Below, piece by piece: positions 9,624 to 17,439 of a DNA stretch of 64,000 bases. Position numbers and translations under genes: made by a program. The notes beneath the pieces were generated by a model, which made no database searches, was not told the DNA's origin, and saw only the letters and a list, made by a program, of their open reading frames with translations. The DNA is from Thermoleptolyngbya sichuanensis A183 (lineage in GTDB: Bacteria > Cyanobacteriota > Cyanobacteriia > Elainellales > Elainellaceae). How positions within the stretch are numbered: position 1 is the first letter of the stretch; every line of letters begins with the position of its first letter. The stretch lies in the NCBI RefSeq assembly GCF_013177315.1, contig NZ_CP053661.1, positions 3,844,001 through 3,908,000 of the forward strand, given 5' to 3'.

Positions 9624-9820
9624 ATGCCAAATGGTACGAGACGGTGCGCCAGATGGGCTGAAAATTGGGTGTTGGCTGCCCTAAGTGTAGGTATTGGCTG
9701 CCCCAAGTGTAACAGTGAGAGCGTGATCAAATGGAGCAAAGGGCGATCGCCCAGGTGCGGGTGCTTGCAGAAAAGGGCGATCGCCTTAATGGATGGCGAT
9801 CGCCCGACACTCGTTTCCCA
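9624..9820 (+). other. Gene-poor spacer with a possible zinc-ribbon remnant
   Basis: The 370-bp spacer between the broken Uma2 gene and the pirin gene holds no convincing gene. A 22-bp unit (GGTGTTGGCTGCCCTAAGTG type) occurs twice in a row near 9668-9712. One short plus-strand frame reads GCPKCNSESVIKWSKG, which resembles the N-terminal zinc ribbon of IS1-type InsA proteins, but it is not followed by an open frame of that kind. It may be a decayed fragment or chance. Confidence 0.3.
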
Positions 9821-9937
9821 GAAATCACGGCTCACCTGGCCGATCTGCTGGGTCAAGGGCAATTTCGCAGATCGGCAGCAGCAGGGAAGAGACAGGCGGG
9901 AGATCGAGAATCGATGCGACCTCCCGCTTCTCTGGAT

Positions 9938-10636
9938 CTACGCCAAGTCAAACAGCAGCACTTCCGCATCGCTGATGGCTTGCACCTCCAGCAGCGTTTC
10001 GTCGCTGATGGCCGCGCCGTCGCCCGCTTCCAGCGACACCCCGTTGAGGCTGATCTTGCCCTGCGCCACCTGCACCCAGGCATAGCGGCCAGGACGCAAT
10101 TCGAGCGATCGCCCTTCACCGGCCTTCAGCACCGTGGCATACAGTTCCACATCCTGATTAATTTGCACCGCGCCATCGGCCCCCGTGCGGCTGGCAATAC
10201 GTCGCCACTGCCCCTGCTTGGCCTCAGTGGGAAACACCTTCTCTTCGTAATTGGGCGTTAATCCTGCTTCCTCTGGCAAAATCCAGATTTGCAGAAAATG
10301 CACGCCCTCCGTTTGCGACGGGTTGAATTCGCTGTGGGCAATGCCCGTACCCGCCGTAATTTTTTGCACTTCGCCCGCGCCAATCGTGGCGGCGTTGCCC
10401 ATGCTGTCTTTGTGCGCCAGCGACCCCGACAACACGTAGGAAATAATTTCCATGTCGCGGTGCGGATGCGTGCCAAAGCCGCGACCCGGCGCAACCCGGT
10501 CTTCATTGATCACGCGCAGGGCGCGAAAGCCCATGTGGTCAGGGTCATAGTAGTTGGCAAAGGAAAACGTATGGTAGCTATCCAGCCAGCCGTGGTTGGC
10601 GTGACCGCGCTCTTGAGACGGACGGACAGTAATCAT
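9938..10636 (-). CDS. Pirin family protein (bicupin)
   Basis: 232-aa cupin protein starting MITVRPSQERGHANHGWLD and carrying the metal-site motif GFGTHPHRDMEIISYVLSG...HKDSMGN. This supplies the His/His/Glu ligands of the N-terminal cupin; the C-terminal cupin is degenerate, as usual. Pirins of this type can act as quercetin 2,3-dioxygenases or as iron-dependent regulators; the substrate here is unknown. ATG at 10636 chosen because AAGGAG sits 7-8 bases upstream and the family N-terminus begins there; the longer frame to 10759 is not needed. It lies downstream of the CDGSH gene on the same strand. Confidence 0.9.
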   Translation of the reverse strand: MITVRPSQERGHANHGWLDSYHTFSFANYYDPDHMGFRALRVINEDRVAPGRGFGTHPHRDMEIISYVLSGSLAHKDSMGNAATIGAGEVQKITAGTGIAHSEFNPSQTEGVHFLQIWILPEEAGLTPNYEEKVFPTEAKQGQWRRIASRTGADGAVQINQDVELYATVLKAGEGRSLELRPGRYAWVQVAQGKISLNGVSLEAGDGAAISDETLLEVQAISDAEVLLFDLA

Positions 10637-10821
10637 GGAGAGTCTCCTTGAGTGAAAACTAGTGAAAACTTGAGTACAAAATGTGGATAAGCAGTCGAGT
10701 AAGAAAGACGAAATGGCGGGGTATCGGCGCGATAGGTTGGTAGCGCGGCTCTGCTCCAAAGCCCCATCACGCCAGCCCTCATCACTTCAACCCGGCGTGC
10801 GACCCATCGCAGAAGGGTTCA

Positions 10822-11019
10822 TTACCCGTGCTTGCAGAGGCAGAACGCCACTTTCTGGGTTTCGGTGATTTCAAAGGCAAGGGGCGTAAAGTCCGTGCCC
10901 TGGTGGGAACCGTCGCAAAACGGCTGCCCCTGCGATCGCCCACAGCGACACCAGTAGTAGGTGCCCGGTTCTAGCTCCATTACCACGGGTTTCGTATCTG
11001 CAATTACGGGTTCGCTCAT
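10822..11019 (-). CDS. CDGSH iron-sulfur (mitoNEET-type) protein
   Basis: 65-aa protein with one complete CDGSH signature, CRCGRSQGQPFCDGSH, i.e. three Cys and one His that bind a redox-active, acid-labile [2Fe-2S] cluster. Such small cytosolic proteins transfer clusters or electrons. It sits about 185 bp upstream of the pirin gene on the same strand and is divergent from the HxlR regulator. This suggests a small redox or electrophile stress unit, by position only. Confidence 0.92.
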   Translation of the reverse strand: MSEPVIADTKPVVMELEPGTYYWCRCGRSQGQPFCDGSHQGTDFTPLAFEITETQKVAFCLCKHG

Positions 11020-11030
11020 TGGTGTTCTCC

Positions 11031-11063
11031 CTATGTACGAGCTATGTACGAGCTATGTACGAG
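11031..11063. repeat. Three 11-bp tandem repeats upstream of the CDGSH gene
   Basis: CTATGTACGAG occurs three times head to tail immediately upstream of the CDGSH start codon, in its leader region. It is either a simple repeat array or a cluster of protein sites. Confidence 0.7.
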
Positions 11064-11240
11064 TTGACCTGTGTATGTTGACCTGACCCATGTACGGATC
11101 AACTGGCGTGCTAGTCGGCGCTCGTGTGTTCTCAAAGTGCTTGCGAAACGTTCGAGCAGACTTGAATCAAGGTGTTGAGCGGTTTAAACTCAAAGTCGTA
11201 CTCGGAACTACTTTGAGTTTATAGTAGATACAATAGGTTT

Positions 11241-11273
11241 GGGAAGTATGCACTTTTTGGTAAGGTACTTCCC
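11241..11273. promoter_or_regulatory. Inverted repeat GGGAAGTA-n17-TACTTCCC, possible HxlR operator
   Basis: Two perfect 8-bp arms separated by 17 bases lie between the divergent CDGSH and HxlR genes. Each arm ends in AGTA/TACT, similar to half-sites bound by HxlR/YodB-type regulators. Three 15-bp repeats (AAGGTATGGCTATAG) follow at 11296-11340. The role as autoregulatory operator is inferred from symmetry and position. Confidence 0.5.
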
Positions 11274-11372
11274 AAAAGGAAACTATGAGAGACTGAAGGT
11301 ATGGCTATAGAAGGTATGGCCATAGAAAATATGGCTATAGAAAATATCCCTGCATTGGAACCTCGTTAGGCA

Positions 11373-11750
11373 ATGTCACTCCAAAACGCCGATCCCAAAA
11401 CCCTGCAACCTGCCCCTTCGCCCAGCGGACTGGAGCGCCCAAGCTGCGCGGTAGAAACCACCATCGCCATCATCGGCGGCCGTTGGAAGGTGCTGATCTT
11501 GCGGGAACTGCTGGGCGGCGTGAAGCGGTTTAATGAACTGCATCGATCGCTCACGGGCATTACCCAAAAGATGCTGACGCAGCAACTCCGCGAAATGGAA
11601 GACGACGGCATCGTGCATCGCGAGGTCTATCAGCAGGTGCCGCCCAAGGTGGAATATTCCCTTACGCCGCTGGGACAAAGCCTGGAGCCGATCCTGGCGA
11701 TCATGCACGAATGGGGAGAGCGATATTTGGCAGAGCAGGGAGAGCGATAG
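11373..11750 (+). CDS. HxlR family winged-helix transcriptional regulator
   Basis: 125-aa regulator with the full HxlR/MarR-like core: [55 protein letters not shown] and the wing [12 protein letters not shown]. The single cysteine just before helix 1 is in the place used for thiol-based sensing by YodB-type members, which respond to quinones and electrophiles. It is divergent from the CDGSH/pirin pair, so it likely controls them. DNA-binding class is certain; the signal is inference. Confidence 0.9.
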   Translation: MSLQNADPKTLQPAPSPSGLERPSCAVETTIAIIGGRWKVLILRELLGGVKRFNELHRSLTGITQKMLTQQLREMEDDGIVHREVYQQVPPKVEYSLTPLGQSLEPILAIMHEWGERYLAEQGER

Positions 11751-11796
11751 AGTTGGGGATTTTGGATTTTGGATTGGGGAGTTTGGATTTGGAAGG

Positions 11797-11919
11797 CTAC
11801 CGTTTGCCTACAAGAATTTGAGTGGCGGTGACGCGAAGCTCTGGAAAGGGAGGCGATTGAATCAAATCATTTCCTTGATATTCCGCCACGTCGTAGAGTT
11901 GCTCCAGCGCATCCGCCAA
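11797..11919 (-). pseudogene. Uma2 C-terminal remnant
   Basis: A 40-codon frame reads LADALEQLYDVAEYQGNDLI followed by QSPPFPELRVTATQILVGKR and a stop. This matches the usual Uma2 ending (LYxxAxYQGxDxIxSPxFPELxLTAxQI). A stop codon lies directly before it and no N-terminal Uma2 part is present upstream. It is a decayed fragment of a further Uma2 gene. Confidence 0.55.
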
Positions 11920-12009
11920 CTATTTTGGGTCAAATTTGGGTCAAAAATCGCTGAACCCGGAGCCTCATTAGGGGCGATCGCACTGCTTGCTCAGACACCT
12001 ACCCAACCC

Positions 12010-12125
12010 ACCCAGCCCCATTGACGCTTCTCCCTCCTCCCTCTTCGTTCTTCCCTCTTCCCTCCTCCCTCTTCGTTCTTCCCTCTTCCCTCTTCGTTCT
12101 TCGTTCTTCCCTCTTCCCTCTTCCC
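12010..12125. repeat. Low-complexity array of CTTCCCTCTT / CTTCGTTCTT units
   Basis: About 115 bp consisting of permuted 7-10 bp pyrimidine units (CCCTCTTCGTTCTTCCCTCC). The same family recurs at 17440-17572 and 19905-19972. Here it lies just past the 3' end of the XRE gene. Confidence 0.8.
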
Positions 12126-12377
12126 CTATCCCTCTCCCCCCGCCTCGTCTTCCAAAATATCGCCCAGATAAAGCTGCACAAAAGCCCGCGCCGCGTCTGG
12201 GTTCAACTGCTTCAGCGCTTTGGTAATTTCAACAATCGTCTCGGAGCTAGGTTCTCGCTGGTCACGCACCCACTTAAACACCGCAGAGCGATCGATTTCC
12301 AGCATCACAGCAAGCCGATTTTGGCTGATGCGATAGGTTTCTAAAACTTCCTTGAGTGCTTGGTTTGCCCGTCCCAT
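12126..12377 (-). CDS. Small XRE-type helix-turn-helix regulator
   Basis: 83-aa protein that is almost only an HTH domain: YRISQNRLAVMLEIDRSAVFKWVRDQREPSSETIVEITKALKQL is the lambda-repressor-like five-helix core. The short acidic C-terminus (DILEDEAGGEG) has no ligand domain. Two 20-bp palindromes lie 36-89 bp upstream of its start, in the region shared with a divergent hypothetical gene. That is the usual arrangement for an autoregulated repressor. It lies near the STAND/Uma2 operon, which may or may not be part of its regulon. Confidence 0.88.
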   Translation of the reverse strand: MGRANQALKEVLETYRISQNRLAVMLEIDRSAVFKWVRDQREPSSETIVEITKALKQLNPDAARAFVQLYLGDILEDEAGGEG

Positions 12378-12412
12378 GCCCCAATCCTGTCAGAGGATGG
12401 GTGAGCCGTAAA

Positions 12413-12466
12413 TGTTGTCTCTATAGACTACATCTGATAAATTTGATGTTGTCTCTGTAGACCACA
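12413..12466. promoter_or_regulatory. Two tandem 20-bp palindromic operators
   Basis: TGTTGTCTCTATAGACTACA at 12413-12432 and TGTTGTCTCTGTAGACCACA at 12447-12466 are two copies of the same imperfect palindrome (arms TGTTGTCT / AGACnACA), spaced 34 bp centre to centre, about three helical turns. They fill the region between the divergent XRE gene and the hypothetical gene at 12480. Binding by the XRE protein is inferred. Confidence 0.7.
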
Positions 12467-12479
12467 TTTGGCAAAAAAT

Positions 12480-12716
12480 ATGGCAAAAGAATGTTTCTCC
12501 AATAGCGCTGAGTCCCAGGTTCCCGCCGCGCCGCCGGAGAATCCTGAGCGGGAACCCGTGAAGATTATGGTGGTGGGTTCGCGCTGGGCGGTGCTGCTGA
12601 TCATCCACACGCTGCATCGGCTGGGGTTCGCGCCAGCGGGCGAGTGGAGCAAGCTGCAAGTGGAACCCGCCACGCGCCAGTGGATGAGCGTGTTGACCAA
12701 GTGGCTACGGCGCTAG
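12480..12716 (+). CDS. Conserved hypothetical protein
   Basis: 78-aa soluble protein (from the ATG; a TTG at 12468 would add four residues). After a Pro/Glu-rich N-terminus the core is EPVKIMVVGSRWAVLLIIHT, LHRLGFAPAGEWSKLQ and MSVLTKWL, a beta-strand/helix pattern that I recall as common in cyanobacterial proteins of unknown function. It is divergent from the XRE regulator and its start is 14 bp past the second operator. Two copies of a 23-bp unit (GAGTTTGGATTTTGGCTTG) follow its stop codon. Confidence 0.65.
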   Translation: MAKECFSNSAESQVPAAPPENPEREPVKIMVVGSRWAVLLIIHTLHRLGFAPAGEWSKLQVEPATRQWMSVLTKWLRR

Positions 12717-12784
12717 CCGAGTTTGGATTTTGGCTTGGCGAGTTTGGATTTTGGCTTGCGGAGCGAAACCCCATTCCTGCTGGG

Positions 12785-13348
12785 CTAGAAAAGCTGACTC
12801 ACCAGACAGCGAAAACCGGGCAAGACCGGGCTGGTCAATTCATCCTGCGGATACAGCGTTGCCACCAGCTTCAGCACCGCATTCTCCCGGCGATACACTT
12901 CGACCCGTTGGGTCTGAACATTCACAATCCAGTATTCCAGCACCCCCCGCACTGAATACAACTTCAGCTTGGCTTCCCGGTCACGCTGTTCATTCGTCTT
13001 CCCCGGCGACAGCACCTCCACCACCAGTTCGGGAGCCGCCGTCAGATGCCCTGCCTCATCCAGCAATTGCGCCAGCCGCTCATGGCTCGCCCATACCACA
13101 TCGGGAATCACCGCGTCCGATTCCGAAAACACAATCCCAGGGTTAATTGCGGCTTGCCCCAGCCCGCTCTGATCCGACCAGAGCTTTAGTACCGTCCCAA
13201 TGTTGACACAAACCGCTTGATGTTTCCAATCGGGCGCTTGGGTCACAAACAACTCCCCATCAATGATTTCGTAGCGATTGGCCCGATCGCCCTCAAAGAG
13301 TGCCAGATCAGCCGTTGTCCAGCGGACGGAATGGGTGGTGGACTGCAT
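12785..13348 (-). CDS. Uma2 family PD-(D/E)XK nuclease-like protein
   Basis: 187-aa protein with normal Uma2 length and motifs: YEIIDGELFVTQAP (first acidic residue), AVIPDVVW (Asp), PELVVEVLSPGKTNEQRDREAKL (Glu plus the basic helix) and YSVRGVLEYWIVN. It appears catalytically complete. It begins 72 bp after the stop of the STAND-TPR gene on the same strand and is probably the last gene of that operon. Confidence 0.9.
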   Translation of the reverse strand: MQSTTHSVRWTTADLALFEGDRANRYEIIDGELFVTQAPDWKHQAVCVNIGTVLKLWSDQSGLGQAAINPGIVFSESDAVIPDVVWASHERLAQLLDEAGHLTAAPELVVEVLSPGKTNEQRDREAKLKLYSVRGVLEYWIVNVQTQRVEVYRRENAVLKLVATLYPQDELTSPVLPGFRCLVSQLF

Positions 13349-13420
13349 AAAACCCTCGCTATGCGTGTTTTGATTCTACGGTATCCGCCCAAGTCCCTTG
13401 AGTCGGCCCAAGCAGCCGGG

Positions 13421-15599
13421 TCAGCCCGCGTTACGCTCAGCTTGCACCTGAGTCAGTAGCGCCTGGGTGAGGGGATGATCGGACAACTCGCCCGCCCGCC
13501 CCGCCTGCACTGCCGCGAGCAAAAACCCTACAAAATTTTGCCAAACCGTTTGCGATCTGGGATGCTCTTGCCCCAACTGGCTGACCAAAATCAACAGCGC
13601 CCTCAAATACAAGGGTTCTGCCTCGCTGTAGCGTCCCATTGATTCATACAACGCCGCCAAATTGTTCAAGCTGGTGGCGGTGGCGGGATGGTCTTTGCCC
13701 AACTGCGCTTCTCGGATGGCGAGCGATCGCCCATACAACGGTTCCGCCTCACTGTAGCGTCCCATTGATTCATACAACGCCGCCAAATTGTTCAAACTCG
13801 TCGCCGTGTCGGGATGGTCTGCGCCGAGCTGCGCTTCTCGGATTTCGAGCGATCGCCCATACAACGGTTCCGCCTCACTGTAGCGTCCCATTGCACGATA
13901 CAACCCCGCCAAATTGTTCAAACTCGTCGCCGTGTCGGGATGGTCTGCGCCGAGCTGCGCTTCTCGGATTTCGAGCGATCGCCCATACAACGGTTCCGCC
14001 TCACTGTAGCGTCCCATTGCACGATACAACCCCGCCAAATTGTTCAAACTCGTCGCCGTGTCGGGATGGTCTGCGCCGAGCTGCGCTTCTCGGATTTCGA
14101 GCGATCGCCCATACAACGGTTCCGCCTCACTGTAGCGTCCCATTGATTCATACAACGCCGCCAAATTGTTCAAACTCGTCGCCGTGGAGGGATGGTCTGC
14201 GCCCAGGCGCTCTTCCACCTGTTTCTTACATCGCTCCGCCCAGCGAACGCCTTCAGAATACAAGCCCTGTCCGTAGTAGAACGCTGCCAACCCGTTGGCA
14301 GGGAAAAGCACCGCCTCATCGCTGACTGCCGCCATCTGGTGATGCACCACTTCCACCAGATGCGGTATTACTGGCGCAAAGCCCAAATAGGTTGCCTGTG
14401 AGTCCATCCAGGGAATCTGCTGAGCAACTTGCACCAGCACCGCGCAGTGGGCACGGGTCAGGTCGTCGGCATCGGTCGCCTGCTCTCGCTTTGCCGCAAA
14501 AAACTCGCGGATTAGGCTGTGCAGTTGATAGCTGCCGTCGCCCACGCGGTTCAGCAGGTTGCGGTTTATCAGCGTATCGCGGTCGTCTTCCAGGTCTTCA
14601 GCATCCGCTTCGGGCTGCCCGGCTTTCACCAGTGCCCAAGGAATCGGGGCCAGCGCAAACAGGCTCAGTCGTTCTCCCAGTTGCCGCTGTGTTTCCGTTA
14701 GGTCGTTCCAGCTTAGTTCAAAGGCGGCGGCCACGCTCTCGTGGGTGGCAGTCATCGCCTCTTGGCGAGACAGCGCTCGCGCCGCCAGCTTCTGCTGCTC
14801 CAGCCGCCGCAACAGTTCCGCCAGCGTTAGGTCTGGCTTGCTGGCCAAATATCGCCCCACCAGTTCCAGCCCCAGGGGCAAATAGCCCAGCCATTCACAG
14901 AGCAGTTTTGCGTCTGCGATCTGGCTGTCGATGCGGCTGGCTCCCGCCAAGTCGCGCAACACCTCCAGCGCCGCCGCTGCCGCCAACACCCCCAGCGGCA
15001 CGGTGCAAAAGCTGGCTCCCAGGTTTTGGCGCGTCGTCACCAGCACCCGAAAGCGTGGGTCGGTGGGCAGGTAGGGTTTTGGCCTCGTAGTCCTCCACCC
15101 GCTGATAGGCCACATCATCCACCACCACCAGCACCTCGCCCTCGCGCCAGTGCCGCCAGCAATAGCCCACCTGTGCGGCCAGGTCGTCTAGACCGTCAGG
15201 CAGACTCAGCCCCAGTTGTGCCTGAAAGTATTGCGTAATCTGAATGCCAAGCTCCTGCTCTCGCGCCCCCAGCCAGCACACGCCGCCCGGATACGCGCCC
15301 TCCCGCAGCTTCGCCGTGGCATATTGCAGCGCTAGCTCCGTCTTGCCAACGCCGCCCATGCCGTGCAGCGCGGTGATGGCGACTCGCTCTGTCTGCTGCA
15401 AGGCGGCGTGCAGCCTGGCCCAGTCGTCTTCCCGGCCCCGAAAGCTTTGGCTGGGATGCTGCGGCAGGTTGCTGGGAATTCCAGTCGGCGAGGGCGGTGG
15501 CAGCGGTGGATAGATTTCGATATCACCAATGTAGACCGTGCCGCCCTTGACCTCGACTTGAAAGCCCTTGCCCTGGTCGTGAATGTGCTGGTCGCTCAT
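13421..15599 (-). pseudogene. STAND (NB-ARC) NTPase with TPR repeats, single-base frameshift
   Basis: The two frames together encode a protein of about 725 aa. The N-terminus carries VKGGTVYIGDIEI, a motif shared with the upstream gene. The NTPase part has P-loop GMGGVGKTELAL, Walker B VLVVVDDV, sensor RVLVTTR and GYLPLGLELVG. The C-terminus has five 42-residue TPRs of kinesin-light-chain type (LNNLAALYESMGRYSEAEPL). The reading frame breaks at 15074-15080, where four A residues (minus strand) stand in place of three; deleting one base joins EDYEAK to PYLPTDPRFRVLVTTR. Such proteins are signal-sensing switches in programmed death or antiphage defence. The shift may be a sequencing error, a phase change or true inactivation. 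Confidence 0.88.
13680..14190. repeat. 126-bp near-identical tandem repeats inside the TPR region
   Basis: The same 126-bp unit recurs with its GCGATCGCCC block at 13723, 13849, 13975 and 14101, an exact 126-bp period equal to one 42-aa TPR. Middle units are almost identical at DNA level (only the ESMG/RAMG positions vary), so the array has expanded recently and probably varies in copy number between strains. Confidence 0.9.
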
Positions 15600-15625
15600 A
15601 GAGACTTGGTTGAGTCGGGGTTGAG

Positions 15626-16081
15626 TCAGGAGTTTGCGGGCGGTTGGCTTTGGTGAATGGTGATGTCGCCGATGTAGGCCGTGCCGCCTTCGACTTTGGT
15701 TTGCCAGCCCTTGGCATGGTCGCCGATGATGTTTTGGGTCATGTGGCTCTGGTCAAGCAGCTTGCCGGCGTTGATTTCCTGGGCCAAAAGCCGAATCTCG
15801 TTGGCAAACTGCGGGTCGTCGTCCATCGCCACCTGAAGATAGGCCGCAATTTGATTCACCTGCTCCGCTGTGATGTTGCGGGTCTTTTCAACGGCGGCTT
15901 TGATCTCCTCCACGCGGGGTCGTCCGCGCAGTTTGGCCCAAATGCGCTTTAACAGATCATCCATGCGGGCGATCGCCATTTCGGAAAACTTCTCCGCCAG
16001 TTTTCCCGCACTCGTTTCCATAAACTTTTGGAAAGCAAGAGAGGCGATCGCACTGGCTGTCAGTGTTGCCGGGTCAACCAT
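15626..16081 (-). CDS. Small helical protein with GGTxYIGDI motif, partner of the STAND gene
   Basis: 151-aa protein I cannot name. Residues 1-110 are predicted helical (TLTASAIASLAFQKFMETSA; EEIKAAVEKTRNITAEQVNQ). The tail has VEGGTAYIGDITIHQ, the same short beta-motif found at the N-terminus of the STAND protein encoded 26 bp downstream. Shared motifs at the end of one protein and the start of the next are typical of effector-associated or homotypic adaptor modules in STAND systems. ATG at 16081 chosen because residues 1-33 of the longer frame overlap the upstream Uma2 gene. The role as effector or adaptor is inference. Confidence 0.75.
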   Translation of the reverse strand: MVDPATLTASAIASLAFQKFMETSAGKLAEKFSEMAIARMDDLLKRIWAKLRGRPRVEEIKAAVEKTRNITAEQVNQIAAYLQVAMDDDPQFANEIRLLAQEINAGKLLDQSHMTQNIIGDHAKGWQTKVEGGTAYIGDITIHQSQPPANS

Positions 16082-16160
16082 TTTTTCTATCCAGACTGAA
16101 TGCGCTAACTCCGTTCTAACCCAAAAGTTTCGGAGATTCGAGCATTTCTTTTCCGCCGCC

Positions 16161-16862
16161 CTAAACCTGCGACGGGTCAATCCCCAATTCCCACAGCTTT
16201 GCTGCCAGACGCTCTGCCCGCTGGCGTTCCTGCTCCTCTGCCTCTTCTGCCGACAGGATCAGCGCTCCGTCGGGCGTGAAAAAGCGCAGCCGCTGGTGAG
16301 CAATGCCCAGGTATAGCCCCAGTTGCTCACTCCAGAGCTTGCCGTCTGTAGGTTCGATGGGCTGGTAGGTTCCGCCGATCAGCCGAAAGCCGGACAGTTC
16401 AAGCGTGTTGGGGTCGAGCCAAAAGTATTCGGGCGTGCGGAATGTGTTTTGGTAAAGCTCCTTTTTTGCGCCCTTATCGACGGCGGCGGTGCTTTTGGAG
16501 AGGATTTCTACAATCACGTTGGGGTATTTGCCGTCCTCCGCCCACACCACCCAGCTTTTGCGCTCTTTTAGCTCCGTGTCCAGCACCACAAAAAAGTCGG
16601 GCCCTCGAAAGTTGCGGGTGATGATCTTGTCCTCGCTGTAGTAGATAGTCAGGTTGCCCGTGACGTAGAAATCGGTGCGGTCGGCCCAATAGCGCTTCAG
16701 CAGGCGAATCAGCAGGTCAATCTGGTCGCGATGAAAGTCAGATTCCAAAGGGGGTTCGTCGCTCCATAAATCGGTGGGGGGCAGGCTGATATCTAGCTCT
16801 TCTGCCAGGGCTGCCAAGTCTTCTGGAGGAATGGCGGATTGGGGCGAGGCAGAGATAGTCAT
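16161..16862 (-). CDS. Uma2 family PD-(D/E)XK nuclease-like protein
   Basis: 233-aa Uma2-type protein. Catalytic segments are GPDFFVVLD (Asp) and YPNVIVEILSKSTAAVDKGAKKELY (Glu plus lysines), and FRTPEYFWLDP is the usual strand. It has an extended N-terminus and a C-terminal Glu/Arg-rich helix (EEAEEQERQRAERLAAKL) that occurs in many cyanobacterial members. The ATG at 16862 is used; an in-frame start at 16931 adds 23 residues and overlaps the MITE-proximal region. It heads the run Uma2 / adaptor / STAND-TPR / Uma2. Confidence 0.88.
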   Translation of the reverse strand: MTISASPQSAIPPEDLAALAEELDISLPPTDLWSDEPPLESDFHRDQIDLLIRLLKRYWADRTDFYVTGNLTIYYSEDKIITRNFRGPDFFVVLDTELKERKSWVVWAEDGKYPNVIVEILSKSTAAVDKGAKKELYQNTFRTPEYFWLDPNTLELSGFRLIGGTYQPIEPTDGKLWSEQLGLYLGIAHQRLRFFTPDGALILSAEEAEEQERQRAERLAAKLWELGIDPSQV

Positions 16863-16947
16863 TGCAAAGTCCACCGAATCGATTGGGTCATCCAACGTCT
16901 TGGATTCAAAGTCCTGTATCCAAAGTCCCAAACCTTGAAGCCGCTTG

Positions 16948-17095
16948 GGGTGTATCCCACTTTTGTAACCCTCACCCTAAATGCCTCTCCCAAAGCGGGA
17001 GAGGGACTTCCAATCCGGCTCCCCTTCTCCCTTTTTGGGAGAAGGGGCTGGGGGATGAGGGCAAACTTGCATACTTGCATAATTGAGATGCGCCC
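16948..17095. mobile_element. 148-bp MITE with 9-bp target duplication
   Basis: A short element with ends GGGTGTATCCC and (other strand) GGGCGCATCTC lies between direct repeats AGCCGCTTG at 16939-16947 and 17096-17104. Inside are two palindromes (CTCTCCCaaagcGGGAGAG; CCCCTTCTCCC with GGGAGAAGGGG) that give a strongly folded RNA or DNA. Its first 120 bp recur, inverted, at 31279-31402 as the tail of an ISKra4-like element with similar ends. It has no coding capacity. Confidence 0.85.
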
Positions 17096-17211
17096 AGCCG
17101 CTTGTGAATACCTTTATTTATGCTTAGTGTATACCCTCAGCTTTTCGGAGCAGAGGACGACTCCCCTTCTCCTGACTGGTCTTCTCTTGACTGGATAGCA
17201 GTTCCATCACC

Positions 17212-17433
17212 ATGAAAGTCCTCCTCCTCGGACTCATCCACTCCTACCGCATCCTGATCTCGCCGCTGTTTCCGCCAAGCTGCCGCTTTCAGCCCACCTG
17301 CTCGCAATATGGACTGGAGGCGATCGCCCGCTACGGCTCCATCAAAGGCAGCTGGCTAACGGCAAAGCGCATCGCCCGCTGCCACCCCTGGAGCGAAGGC
17401 GGCTATGATCCGGTGCCGACGGAGGAAAAGTGA
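17212..17433 (+). CDS. yidD: Membrane protein insertion efficiency factor YidD
   Basis: 73-aa protein with the whole family pattern: [27 protein letters not shown] and [20 protein letters not shown], i.e. the conserved CRFxPTCSxY and RCxPWxxGGxDPVP signatures. YidD assists YidC in inserting inner-membrane proteins. It stands alone here; the usual rpmH-rnpA-yidC neighbours are absent, as is normal in cyanobacteria. The spacer to the convergent DUF4340 gene is a low-complexity repeat. Confidence 0.95.
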   Translation: MKVLLLGLIHSYRILISPLFPPSCRFQPTCSQYGLEAIARYGSIKGSWLTAKRIARCHPWSEGGYDPVPTEEK

Positions 17434-17439
17434 CAAATG

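Noticed and set aside
9575-9862. 95-aa minus-strand frame before the pirin gene
   Set aside because: No protein-like pattern; it crosses a short tandem repeat and has no ribosome site.
13639-14325. Repetitive plus-strand frame, and possible CRISPR-like periodicity
   Set aside because: The 126-bp period equals one TPR unit on the minus strand; no short repeat/unique spacer structure, so no CRISPR array and no plus-strand gene.
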